Assembly (NCBI RefSeq): GCF_900167025.1
Contig: NZ_FUXC01000009.1
Coordinates: 1-64,000 of the forward strand
Direction: 5' to 3'
Length of the DNA: 64,000 nt
DNA from: Treponema berlinense
GTDB lineage: Bacteria; Spirochaetota; Spirochaetia; Treponematales; Treponemataceae
The translations under genes were made by a program, and so were the position numbers. The notes under the pieces are model-generated. The model did not search any database, was not told where the DNA came from, and was given only the letters and a program-made list of their open reading frames with translations. Positions 54,218-62,345 of the stretch are shown piece by piece (position 1 is the first letter of the stretch; each line of letters begins with the position of its first letter).

Positions 54218-54455
54218 GACTAAACCTCGAAAAGTAAAATCGCCTATCTTTAATTATAATATATAATATGAAAAAAGAAACTTTAAAATTTTGATTTAAT
54301 TGATAATTATAAAATAGAGTTTTTGAATATTACCTGACTGGTTTGAAATTTTGTGCTTTAAAACTTTAAAAAGTGAAAAAATTGTTATTTATTTTATTTA
54401 CTAAAATTAAGAAAATAATTAAAGTTTATTCAAGTTGAATTTTTGGAGGACTCAA
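54218..54455. other. Divergent AT-rich control region
   Basis: This 238-bp region lies between the chemoreceptor gene and livK. It is extremely AT-rich with imperfect symmetry (for example TGCTTTAAAACTTTAAAAAG) and several TATAAT-like boxes on both strands (ATTATAATATATAAT near 54,254). It must carry both promoters, but no single pair can be assigned with confidence. Confidence 0.45.
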
Positions 54456-55592
54456 ATGAAAAAAGTTTTGGGTGCGGTTGCTCTTGCTGTTGCAGGACTT
54501 TTCGCTTTTACCGGTTGTGGTGAAAAAGCTGGAGAAACGGTAAAAATTGGTGCTATTGGACCTCTTTCTGGTGCTGTAGCTGTTTACGGTGTTGACTGTT
54601 TAAATGGAATCAATTTGGCAGCTGAAGAAATTAACGCTGCTGGTGGCATTAACGGTAAAAAAATTGAAATTGTGAGCGAAGATGATGAAGGAAATCCTGA
54701 AAAATCAGTAAATGCTTACAAAAAAATCGTTACACAGAAAAAAACAAAGCTCATTGTTGGATCTTTGACTTCTGGATGTACAATGGCAATTACTTCTCTG
54801 GCTCAGGCTCAGAAAGTTTTGATGATTGCTCCTGCTGCTACAGCTCCTGCAATTACTGAAGCCGGCGATTTTGTTTTCCGCGCTTGTTTTATTGACCCGT
54901 TCCAGGGAACTGTCGGTGCTAAATTTGCACTTGAAACTCTCGGGGCTAAAAAAGCCGCTGTTCTTTATGATGTTGGAAACGACTACTCTGTAGGTCTTAC
55001 AGAAAATTTTGTAAAAACTTTCTCTGCTTCTGGAACTGTTGTAGCTAAGGAATCTTACAGCACTGGCGACAAAGACTTTAATGCTCAGCTTACAAAAATT
55101 AAGAATTCTAAACCTGATGTTGTTTATCTTCCAGATTACTACGGAACTGTAGCTCTTATTGCTAAACAGTTGCGCGCTCAGGGAATTGACACTCCGATTG
55201 TTGGTGCTGACGGCTGGGACGGCCTTACCGACAATGCCGGCGATGAGGTTTTGAACGGTTTTTATTCTAACCACTATGCTGCTGACGCAACTACTGGCGC
55301 AGTTAAAACTTTTGTTGAAAACTACAAGGCAAAATACAATCACACTCCGACTGCTTTTGCAGCCCTCGGTTATGATGCGGTTTATATGATTAAAGACGCA
55401 ATCCTGGCTGCTGGTTCAACTGACAGTGTTGCTGTAAGAGATGCGCTTGCTTCTTCTGAAGGCGACTATGTTACAGGTCATATTACTTTTGATGAAAAAC
55501 GTAACCCTGTAAAATCTGCTGTAATGCTTGAACTGGTAAAAGGTGCTGACGGAAAACTTTCTACAGTTTATAAAACTACAGTACAGCCGTAA
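54456..55592 (+). CDS. livK: Branched-chain amino acid ABC transporter, substrate-binding lipoprotein
   Basis: This encodes 378 residues. The signal peptide ends in the lipobox FAFTGC, so the mature protein is anchored by a lipidated Cys. The family I periplasmic-binding domain starts VKIGAIGPLSGAVAVYGVDC, with LNGINLAAEEINAAGGINGK and VGSLTSGCTMAI typical of LivJ/LivK. It delivers Leu, Ile or Val, or a related ligand, to the LivHMGF transporter encoded next. The ATG at 54456 with GGAGG 6-7 nt upstream is preferred to 54435. A terminator-like hairpin and a repeat separate it from livH, so the binding protein can be made in excess. Confidence 0.93.
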   Translation: MKKVLGAVALAVAGLFAFTGCGEKAGETVKIGAIGPLSGAVAVYGVDCLNGINLAAEEINAAGGINGKKIEIVSEDDEGNPEKSVNAYKKIVTQKKTKLIVGSLTSGCTMAITSLAQAQKVLMIAPAATAPAITEAGDFVFRACFIDPFQGTVGAKFALETLGAKKAAVLYDVGNDYSVGLTENFVKTFSASGTVVAKESYSTGDKDFNAQLTKIKNSKPDVVYLPDYYGTVALIAKQLRAQGIDTPIVGADGWDGLTDNAGDEVLNGFYSNHYAADATTGAVKTFVENYKAKYNHTPTAFAALGYDAVYMIKDAILAAGSTDSVAVRDALASSEGDYVTGHITFDEKRNPVKSAVMLELVKGADGKLSTVYKTTVQP

Positions 55593-55618
55593 GTTTAAGC
55601 TTGCTTGATTTGACAAAG

Positions 55619-55670
55619 GCGTCATGAATTTGGGAAATTGTTTTTCTCGAAGGAATGGCGCTTTTTTTTT
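55619..55670 (+). terminator. Terminator-like hairpin after livK
   Basis: GCGTCAT pairs with ATGGCGC (one G-U) around a long loop, followed by T9. Partial termination here would give more LivK than transporter, a common arrangement. Confidence 0.6.
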
Positions 55671-55681
55671 GCAGAAGGCTT

Positions 55682-55773
55682 AGCCCGGATCGTAACGGCG
55701 CGTAGCGTCCGCCTTGGCGGATGGAGCGGATAGCGCAACCGTGAAGAGCCGGTTTGAAAAATATTTGTGCTCC
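55682..55773 (+). repeat. Dispersed GC-rich hairpin repeat, copy H
   Basis: AGCCCGGATCGTAACGGCGC, then AGCGTCCGCC-TT-GGCGGATGGAG, GCGCAACCGTGAAGAGCCGG, TTTG, and the right end GTGCTCC. The central TCCGCC/GGCGGA hairpin is perfect. Compared with copy C the ends are nearly identical and the hairpin differs in sequence but keeps pairing. Confidence 0.85.
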
Positions 55774-55857
55774 TGTAAATAATGCACGATGCCTTGATTT
55801 ACTAAAAACAAAAAATTTTTTACAATATAACAGAACTAATATATTTGGAGGATAAGT

Positions 55858-56757
55858 TTGAACAACGTAACAATTTTTGTTCAGCAGCTTATCAATGGAC
55901 TTTCGCTGGGAAGTATTTATGCCTTAATTGCCCTTGGGTATACGATGGTTTATGGCATTGTTAAGTTGATTAACTTTGCGCATGGCGACGTTATGATGAT
56001 TGGCGCTTATGCAGGATATTTTGTTTTGTGTGCGATGGGCACAACTCCAGCTGGAATGGTCTGTGCTTTTTTGGCTGCAATGGTTTTTTGCGGACTTTTG
56101 AGTCTTGCGATTGAAAGGCTTGCGTACAGACCTTTGAGAAATGCGCCGAGGTTGAATTCGTTGATTACGGCGATTGCTGTGGAATTGATTTTGCAGAATG
56201 TTATGCGCGTTTTGCCTTTTGTTGGTCCGGAGCCACGTTCTTTTCCGACAATGGCGATTAAAAACTTTAGTTTTGGAATCGGTTCAATAAGCAATGTTCA
56301 GATTATTGTAATCTTGCTTTCGGCTGTTCTTATGGTTGTTTTGAACTATGTCGTAAACTACACAAAAACCGGAAAAGCAATGCAGGCTGTTAGTTATGAC
56401 CTTGGCGCTGCAAGTTTGATGGGAATTAATTCGAACAGGATTATTGCCGTTACTTTTGTAATCGGTTCTGTTCTTGCTGGCGCAGGTGGCGTTCTCTATG
56501 CTGTTGCTTATCCGCAGGTTGATCCTCTAATGGGTTATATTCCTGGATTAAAGGCGTTTGTTGCGGCTGTTTTGGGTGGAATTGGTTCTATTCCTGGAGC
56601 TATGGTCGGCGGAATTATTCTTGGTGTTGCGGAAACTATGGTAAAGGCTTATCTGTCTTCTCAATATGCGGACGCAATTGCCTATTGTATTTTGATTGTA
56701 ATTCTTTTGGTTAAACCTGCCGGTCTTCTTGGCAAAAAAGTAAAGGTTAAGGTTTAG
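55858..56757 (+). CDS. livH: Branched-chain amino acid ABC transporter, permease LivH
   Basis: This 299-residue permease has about eight membrane helices. QQLINGLSLGSIYALIALGY, YGIVKLINFAHGDVMMIGAY and the EAA-like loop AVSYDLGAASLMGINSNRII are typical of LivH. The start codon is TTG at 55858, supported by GGAGG 6-7 nt upstream. livM follows after 10 nt. Confidence 0.95.
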   Translation: MNNVTIFVQQLINGLSLGSIYALIALGYTMVYGIVKLINFAHGDVMMIGAYAGYFVLCAMGTTPAGMVCAFLAAMVFCGLLSLAIERLAYRPLRNAPRLNSLITAIAVELILQNVMRVLPFVGPEPRSFPTMAIKNFSFGIGSISNVQIIVILLSAVLMVVLNYVVNYTKTGKAMQAVSYDLGAASLMGINSNRIIAVTFVIGSVLAGAGGVLYAVAYPQVDPLMGYIPGLKAFVAAVLGGIGSIPGAMVGGIILGVAETMVKAYLSSQYADAIAYCILIVILLVKPAGLLGKKVKVKV

Positions 56758-56767
56758 GGGCTGGTTT

Positions 56768-57802
56768 ATGATGAATACGAAAAAAAGTAATTTTTTAATT
56801 CCAGGAGTTGTGGCTCTGGCGGCGATTGTAATTCCTTTTGTTTTAATCCGCGTTGGTTTGATTGACGCTTATACTTCGCAGATTTTGACGATGGGCGGAA
56901 TCAATGCTGTAATTGCGATTTCTGTAAATATGGTTACGGGAATTGTCGGTCAGCTTACTTTGGGACAGTGTGCTTTTGAAGCGATTGGCGCTTATTCGGT
57001 AATTATTTTTACTCAGGATGTTGGTTTGCCGTTGCCTGTTGCCATGCTTGTTGCTCCTTTTTTGGCGGCGATTTTTGGATTTGTGATTGGTTTTCCGACT
57101 TTAAAGCTTGAAGGCGACTATCTTGCGATTGTAACCCTTGCTTTTGGCGAAATTGTGCGTGTAGTTCTTGTAAACCTCAAGGCAGTTACTGGCGGTCCGA
57201 ACGGAAAAAGTTTTAAATACAGTTTTATGCGCGACGACCTTTTTTGGGGACCTGCAATGAGTTATCTTGTAAGCATTGGAATGCTTGTTATTCTGATTGT
57301 TCTCTTGCAGAATTTTTTACATTCAACTTACGGCCGGGCAATCAAGGCTATTCGGGAAGATGAAATTGCCGCAAATTCTAACGGAATCAGCGTTTTTAAA
57401 TACAAAATGATTGGTTTTGTGATTGCTTCGTTTATTGGCGGTCTTGGCGGCGCGCTTTATGCTCCGATTGTTGGTTTTATTAAGCCGGATATTGCTTCGT
57501 TCAACAATTCTGTAAATATGCTGATTTATGTTGTTCTTGGAGGAATGGGAAGTATTAGCGGTACGGTAATTGCGGCCTTCGTTTTGACTGCAATTCAGGA
57601 GGCGTTGAGATTCCTTGGAAATTACCGTCTTTTGTTCTATCCGGTTGTTTTAATCATTGTAATGCTCTTTAGACCTCAGGGACTTATGGGAATGAAGGAA
57701 TTGAGTTTTGTGAACGGATTTTTTAGCCTTAAAAGCAGATTTTCCAAAAAGGCAAAAAATGAAGTTGTGGACACAAAAAAGAATGAAGGGGAGGCAGAAT
57801 AA
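56768..57802 (+). CDS. livM: Branched-chain amino acid ABC transporter, permease LivM
   Basis: This 344-residue permease pairs with LivH. GIVGQLTLGQCAFEAIGAYS, LKLEGDYLAIVTLAFGEIVR and IKAIREDEIAANSNGISVFK are characteristic. The C-terminal cytosolic tail is lysine-rich. Either of two adjacent ATG codons (56768, 56771) may start it, with AGGGG upstream. Its stop shares bases with the livG start. Confidence 0.95.
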   Translation: MMNTKKSNFLIPGVVALAAIVIPFVLIRVGLIDAYTSQILTMGGINAVIAISVNMVTGIVGQLTLGQCAFEAIGAYSVIIFTQDVGLPLPVAMLVAPFLAAIFGFVIGFPTLKLEGDYLAIVTLAFGEIVRVVLVNLKAVTGGPNGKSFKYSFMRDDLFWGPAMSYLVSIGMLVILIVLLQNFLHSTYGRAIKAIREDEIAANSNGISVFKYKMIGFVIASFIGGLGGALYAPIVGFIKPDIASFNNSVNMLIYVVLGGMGSISGTVIAAFVLTAIQEALRFLGNYRLLFYPVVLIIVMLFRPQGLMGMKELSFVNGFFSLKSRFSKKAKNEVVDTKKNEGEAE

Positions 57803-58605
57803 TGAGTGATGAAAAATTGATTCTTCAGGTAAATGACCTTTCTATCGTTTTTGGTGGACTTAAGGCTGTCAGCGAACTCAATATGGAACTGCGTAAAGGC
57901 GAACTTGTCGGTTTGATCGGACCGAACGGCGCTGGAAAAACAACTGTTTTTAACATGCTTTCCGGCGTTTACACTCCGACTGGCGGACAGATTACTTTTT
58001 GGGATAAAAACGGAAAAGTTCAGGTTGTAAATAAAAAAACACCGGCCCAGCTTAATTTGATTGGAATTGCGAGAACTTTTCAGAATATCAGGCTTTTTGG
58101 AAATTTGACCGTAAGCGACAATATTCGGATTGCAATGCACAGTCAGAGAAATGTTAAGCCTTGGGATGCGGTTTTTCGTACTAAAAAGTTTTTTGAAGAT
58201 GAAGAAGTGATGAGTTTAAAGGTTCGGAATCTGCTTAAACTTTTTGGTCTTGAAAAAAAAGAAAACGAGCTTTCTTCAAATTTGCCTTACGGTGAACAGC
58301 GAAAACTTGAAATTTGCCGTGCCCTTGCTGCAAATCCGACACTGCTTTTGCTGGACGAACCTGCCGCTGGTATGAATCCGCAGGAAACAAAAGAACTTAT
58401 GGAACTTATTGCGTTTATCCGCAAAGAATTTAATTTGACGATTCTTCTTATTGAACACGATATGAAACTTGTAATGGGAATTTGCGAGCGTCTTTATGTT
58501 TTGAATTACGGCCGGGTTCTTGCGAGCGGAGTTCCGGAGGAAATTAAATCAAATCCCGATGTAATTAAAGCTTATTTGGGTTCTGAAGCGGAAAATCTTG
58601 CTTAA
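57802..58605 (+). CDS. livG: Branched-chain amino acid ABC transporter, ATPase LivG
   Basis: This 267-residue ATPase has Walker A GPNGAGKTT, the signature region NLPYGEQRKLEICRALA (LPYGEQ, the usual LivG form), Walker B LLLLDEPAAGMNP and the switch His in IEHDMKLV. The start overlaps the livM stop by one base; GGGAGG lies in the end of livM. Confidence 0.96.
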   Translation: MSDEKLILQVNDLSIVFGGLKAVSELNMELRKGELVGLIGPNGAGKTTVFNMLSGVYTPTGGQITFWDKNGKVQVVNKKTPAQLNLIGIARTFQNIRLFGNLTVSDNIRIAMHSQRNVKPWDAVFRTKKFFEDEEVMSLKVRNLLKLFGLEKKENELSSNLPYGEQRKLEICRALAANPTLLLLDEPAAGMNPQETKELMELIAFIRKEFNLTILLIEHDMKLVMGICERLYVLNYGRVLASGVPEEIKSNPDVIKAYLGSEAENLA

Positions 58606-58637
58606 GAGTTTTTGAATCGGAAATTTTTGGAGAAACT

Positions 58638-59348
58638 ATGGCAATTCTTGAAGTAAAAAATCTTGTTGTAAATTACGGTGCAATCCGCGCTCTAAAAGGC
58701 ATTTCGTTTGATGTAAATGAAGGCGAAATTATTTCCCTTATCGGCTCGAATGGCGCTGGAAAAACAACAACTTTACATTCAATTTCTAATTTGATTAAAA
58801 AACAGAGCGGTTCTGTTGTTTTTGACGGAGAAGACATTACAAATCTTCAGGCGGCTCAGATTGTTCACAGAGGGCTGATTCATGTTCCTGAAGGCAGACG
58901 GATTTTTGCAAATTTGTCTGTAAAAGACAATCTTGAAATGGGAGCTTATACCCGAAATGACAAGGAAAAAATCAAGCAGGATATGGAACACGTGTTTGAA
59001 CTTTTTCCGAGAATGAAAGAACGCTTAAAGCAGCTTGCAGGAACTCTTTCGGGCGGAGAACAGCAGATGCTCGCAATGGGCCGCGGACTTATGGCGAATC
59101 CGAAACTTCTTTTGCTTGATGAACCGAGCATGGGACTTGCGCCGATTCTTGTTGATGAAATTTTTGAAATTATCAAAAAAATCAACGAGGACGGAACGAC
59201 AATTTTGCTTGTTGAACAGAATGCGTTCAAGGCAATGAGCATTGCAAACCGGGTTTATATTTTGGAAACCGGAAGCATTTCTTCGTCGGGAAATTCAAGC
59301 GACATGATAAAAGATCCGGCTGTAAAGGCTGCGTATCTTGGCGGTTAA
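58638..59348 (+). CDS. livF: Branched-chain amino acid ABC transporter, ATPase LivF
   Basis: This 236-residue ATPase has Walker A GSNGAGKTT, VPEGRRIFANLSVKDNLEMG, the signature LSGGEQQMLAMGRGL, and Walker B LLLLDEPSMGLAP. It heterodimerises with LivG. TTGGAG precedes the ATG. The CBS-ACT gene follows after 78 nt. Confidence 0.96.
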   Translation: MAILEVKNLVVNYGAIRALKGISFDVNEGEIISLIGSNGAGKTTTLHSISNLIKKQSGSVVFDGEDITNLQAAQIVHRGLIHVPEGRRIFANLSVKDNLEMGAYTRNDKEKIKQDMEHVFELFPRMKERLKQLAGTLSGGEQQMLAMGRGLMANPKLLLLDEPSMGLAPILVDEIFEIIKKINEDGTTILLVEQNAFKAMSIANRVYILETGSISSSGNSSDMIKDPAVKAAYLGG

Positions 59349-59426
59349 TTGTTTTGTTTGCTTTTTTATAAAACGCGACTTAGAATTATTTACGGTTGGT
59401 ATTCTGTAAACTTTTTGGAGGAAATT

Positions 59427-60074
59427 ATGAAAGTATGTGACTTTATGAGCAAAAATGTAATTTATGTTTCGCCAGATACATCTTTGACGGATGCAAAGGC
59501 TTTGATGATAAAAGAAAAAATCAATAAGCTTCCAGTTGTTGATAAATCAAAAAAACTGGTTGGAATTATAACGAAGAATGACTTGCAGAAAGCAGCTCCT
59601 TCCAGCGCTTCGACCCTTGATATGTATGAATTGGGTTATCTTCTTTCAAAATTAAAAGTTGAAAAGATAATGGTAAAAAACGTAAGAACTGTTGATTTTG
59701 ATGAAGTTATTGAAGAAGCGGCAAGAACAATGGCGACCGAAAAAATCGGATGTCTGCCTGTAATGAAAGACGGAATTCTTTCTGGAATTATTACCGAAAC
59801 CGACCTTTTTAACGCGTTTATTTCGATGTTTGGAGCAACCTTGCCTGGAGTACGGGCAGTGATTGAAGTTGCAGAAAAACCTGGCGAACTTGCAAGAATT
59901 GCAACTGCCGTGGCTGCAAAAAACGGAAATATTGTTTCTGTAGTAACGACTGACGGAAGCGACGTTTCTAAGCGGATTATTACGGTAAAAATCGGAAATT
60001 TGAGCAAAGAGACTGTTGAAGAAATTATCCGACAGGAAAATGTAAAAATTCTCGACATTCGGGAAAAAAAGTAA
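59427..60074 (+). CDS. CBS-CBS-ACT domain protein (AcuB-like sensor)
   Basis: This encodes 215 residues. Two CBS motifs, MSKNVIYVSPDTSLTDAKAL to VGIITKNDL and MVKNVRTVDFDEVIEEAARTM to SGIITETDLFNAF, form a Bateman module that usually binds adenine nucleotides. An ACT-like domain at about 145-215 (IEVAEKPGELARIATAVAAK) usually binds amino acids. AcuB-type proteins share this layout. GGAGG precedes the ATG at 59427; the longer upstream frame is rejected. At the end of the liv operon it is a plausible sensor of branched-chain amino acid or energy status, which is inference. Confidence 0.87.
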   Translation: MKVCDFMSKNVIYVSPDTSLTDAKALMIKEKINKLPVVDKSKKLVGIITKNDLQKAAPSSASTLDMYELGYLLSKLKVEKIMVKNVRTVDFDEVIEEAARTMATEKIGCLPVMKDGILSGIITETDLFNAFISMFGATLPGVRAVIEVAEKPGELARIATAVAAKNGNIVSVVTTDGSDVSKRIITVKIGNLSKETVEEIIRQENVKILDIREKK

Positions 60075-60108
60075 TTGCACTTTTTAGATTGCTAAATAAA
60101 AAATAATG

Positions 60109-60138
60109 GAATGCCGGTAGAAATGCCGGCATTTTTTT
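60109..60138 (+). terminator. Terminator of the liv operon
   Basis: AATGCCGG pairs with CCGGCATT around TAGAAATG, followed by T7. Confidence 0.9.
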
Positions 60139-60186
60139 AACCGTGCATTTTGTGTAACGGCAGAAAAATGTTTGCGGCAAGGATTG

Positions 60187-60259
60187 TAGGGGCGGCGAAG
60201 CCGTTGCTCTTGAGCAATGGAGCGCGGTTAGCGCGGAACCCCGGAAAGCCTGGTTTTTG
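60187..60259 (+). repeat. Dispersed GC-rich hairpin repeat, copy I (second subtype)
   Basis: TAGGGGCGGCGAAGCCG, the variable hairpin TTGCTCTTGAGCAA, TGGAGCGCGGTTAGCGCGG, AACCCCGG, AAAGCCTGGTTTTTGC. The flanking ATTGTAGGGGCGG and TTTTTGC ends match copy F. It takes up the middle of the 302-bp spacer 60,075-60,376; the rest holds the liv terminator and AT-rich DNA before the next gene. Confidence 0.8.
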
Positions 60260-60376
60260 CAACGCAAAAAGCCTCCCTGCTGTCAAAAATTATTCTGCGT
60301 TTGTTTATTTTATAAAGGACTGTTAAAGAAAAGTTTTTGATAGACGGAAGGGGCTTAAATTTTGTAAATTATAAGT

Positions 60377-61831
60377 ATGTATGGAAAAATTGAAAAAGCT
60401 TTGTCGCAGTTTTTGAGAACTTTTGACAGACCTTTTACGACAACAGAAATAAATTTATTACTCAAACCTTACGGCGAAAAAGCGACAGTAGAAGAAATCG
60501 ACGAATTTTTGCGGGCAGATGACAGAGTGTTCGCTCTTGAAGGGCATTATTATATGACACACGCTGGAGTTTTTAACGGAATGTTTTTTAGTTTTGTTCC
60601 GACCGCTAAAGAACTTGAGCAGAAACTGTTTATTCCTGGTGACCGTTGTATTCCTTTTGCGGATAGCGAAATACTTTCGTCGCAGTTGAAATTCATTTAT
60701 AACGATAGAATTTTGCCAAAAAAAATAATGACGACCGACTGCAACACGGCAAGAGAATTTTTTACTTTTTTTGGTGATGAATATGCAAGCCAATATATTG
60801 CCGCTGACCCGATAAATAATAAAACCGAAATTGCAAATAACAATTTTGAGCTGCCGTCGAAAATCAATCTGACAGGAATTTCGCTTGAAAAAGTTATTTC
60901 GGATTTTAATTTTCATAAGGGCGACCGCATTTTGTGCAGAATGGTTGATTGGGATCAGGGAATTATTGAAATTTTTCCGATTTTGAACCATAGAAAAACG
61001 ATTTTGGAATTGAATGAAGAAATCGGAAAAATAAAACTTTGGAACGAAAACCTCGAAAATGAGCTGCTTGGAAGTTTTGACAAAATGGGACCTTGTTCAA
61101 GCATGGAACAGCAGCTTTCGTTTGCGTTTTTAGAGCACAGAAAGGAACTTTGTACGCCGGCCTGCGGTTCAATCCACGAGTTCTTAAATACGACAAAAAA
61201 AATCAGCATGGAGCTTTTTGGTGTAGAAACAAGGCTCTGGAAAAAGGGCGAAGATGTTCCTGCTGTCGGAAAATGGAATCGGGAAATGCTTGGTTCTGGG
61301 CTTGAGGCTTGTTTGCCGGCCTTGCAGCCTCCAGCCTGTTTGCTCGACTGCATTATAAAAGACAGGCTTTTTAACAAAAAAGAAATTGAGCCGGAAGAAA
61401 TTCTTAAGGATTTTCTGCCAGAAGAAATGGAAATTTCTAAGGAAGAAGAAGAATTCATTACGTTGCAAATTATAAAAAGAAGTGATATATTACGTGAGCA
61501 TTATAATTGGTTGGCAGATTTTCCGGTTGCGTCGTTGCGGCATAAGGCTTTAGGCTTGTTCGCAAAAGTTCAGAATTTGGTTTTTGATATTGATGGAGCC
61601 GGTGAAAAAATCGAACGGTTTCCGCAGCAAGAACTTGTTATTCTCTCTCAGTTGTTTGCACATGCTGCCAGAATTTTGGATATGCTTTCCAATGAAAACG
61701 AATGTAAAGATGATGACAGAGATGCGTTAAAACTGTCGCTCGAAGGCATGGAAATGAATTTTGAAGACATTTGTCCTGAACTGCGAAATGCTTTGGACAG
61801 ATGTTATGCCGAACAGTTTAAGGTTGTCTGA
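60377..61831 (+). CDS. Conserved-looking cytoplasmic protein of unknown function
   Basis: This encodes 484 residues with no signal peptide or membrane helix. The N-terminal about 80 residues look like a small winged-helix domain (ITEINLLLKPYG-type helices, then VEEIDEFLRADDRVFALEG). The middle is mixed and the C-terminal third is helical and acidic (EEILKDFLPEEMEISKEEEE). No family is recognised and no catalytic motif is visible. No Shine-Dalgarno precedes the ATG; a TAAATT box stands 6 nt upstream, so this could be another leaderless gene, with weaker support. An EIIA-like gene follows after 18 nt. Confidence 0.72.
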   Translation: MYGKIEKALSQFLRTFDRPFTTTEINLLLKPYGEKATVEEIDEFLRADDRVFALEGHYYMTHAGVFNGMFFSFVPTAKELEQKLFIPGDRCIPFADSEILSSQLKFIYNDRILPKKIMTTDCNTAREFFTFFGDEYASQYIAADPINNKTEIANNNFELPSKINLTGISLEKVISDFNFHKGDRILCRMVDWDQGIIEIFPILNHRKTILELNEEIGKIKLWNENLENELLGSFDKMGPCSSMEQQLSFAFLEHRKELCTPACGSIHEFLNTTKKISMELFGVETRLWKKGEDVPAVGKWNREMLGSGLEACLPALQPPACLLDCIIKDRLFNKKEIEPEEILKDFLPEEMEISKEEEEFITLQIIKRSDILREHYNWLADFPVASLRHKALGLFAKVQNLVFDIDGAGEKIERFPQQELVILSQLFAHAARILDMLSNENECKDDDRDALKLSLEGMEMNFEDICPELRNALDRCYAEQFKVV

Positions 61832-61849
61832 TTTTCTGCGGAGGATTGA

Positions 61850-62311
61850 ATGGTTCCTGATGCAAACATCGGTGAATATTTGCGTGCTGGCGGTGTTTAT
61901 AGAGATATTGAGGGGGATTCGCCGTTTGAAGTTTTTAAATCGCTGTCAGAAAAAGTAAATCTTCCTTCAGAAATCCTTCCTGTAAATCTTTATGAAGGTC
62001 TTTGCGCCCGCGAAGCTGTTTTGAGCACTGCTGTTGGCAACGGAATTGCAATTCCTCATTCTCAGCAGCCGCTCTTAAAAAATCCAAAAGATCAGAGAAT
62101 TTTTATCTGTTATTTAAAAAATCCGATTGATATGAATGCAATGGATAATAAAAAAGTTCAGACTTTGATTATTCCGTTGAGCAGTTCTGTTCAATCGCAT
62201 TTGCAGATTATTTCGCTTCTTGCGCAACTTTTATCAAAAAGTGATTTTAAAAAAGCGCTTGAATTAAAACTTGGATTAAACGAAATTTATCCGTTGATCC
62301 GAAGAATTTAA
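61850..62311 (+). CDS. PTS EIIA type-2 domain protein (PtsN-like)
   Basis: This encodes 153 residues, a single fructose/nitrogen-type EIIA domain with the phosphorylated His70 in VGNGIAIPHSQ. EALLST-like helices and SSVQSHLQIISLLAQLLS are typical. With no EIIB or EIIC nearby it is more likely a regulatory PtsN-type protein than a sugar transporter. GGAGG lies 4-5 nt before the ATG. It sits between an unknown protein gene (18 nt upstream) and transketolase (34 nt downstream), suggesting a link to central carbon control. Confidence 0.85.
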   Translation: MVPDANIGEYLRAGGVYRDIEGDSPFEVFKSLSEKVNLPSEILPVNLYEGLCAREAVLSTAVGNGIAIPHSQQPLLKNPKDQRIFICYLKNPIDMNAMDNKKVQTLIIPLSSSVQSHLQIISLLAQLLSKSDFKKALELKLGLNEIYPLIRRI

Positions 62312-62345
62312 TTTGAGTTGATATAAAAATTTTAGGGGTTTTATT

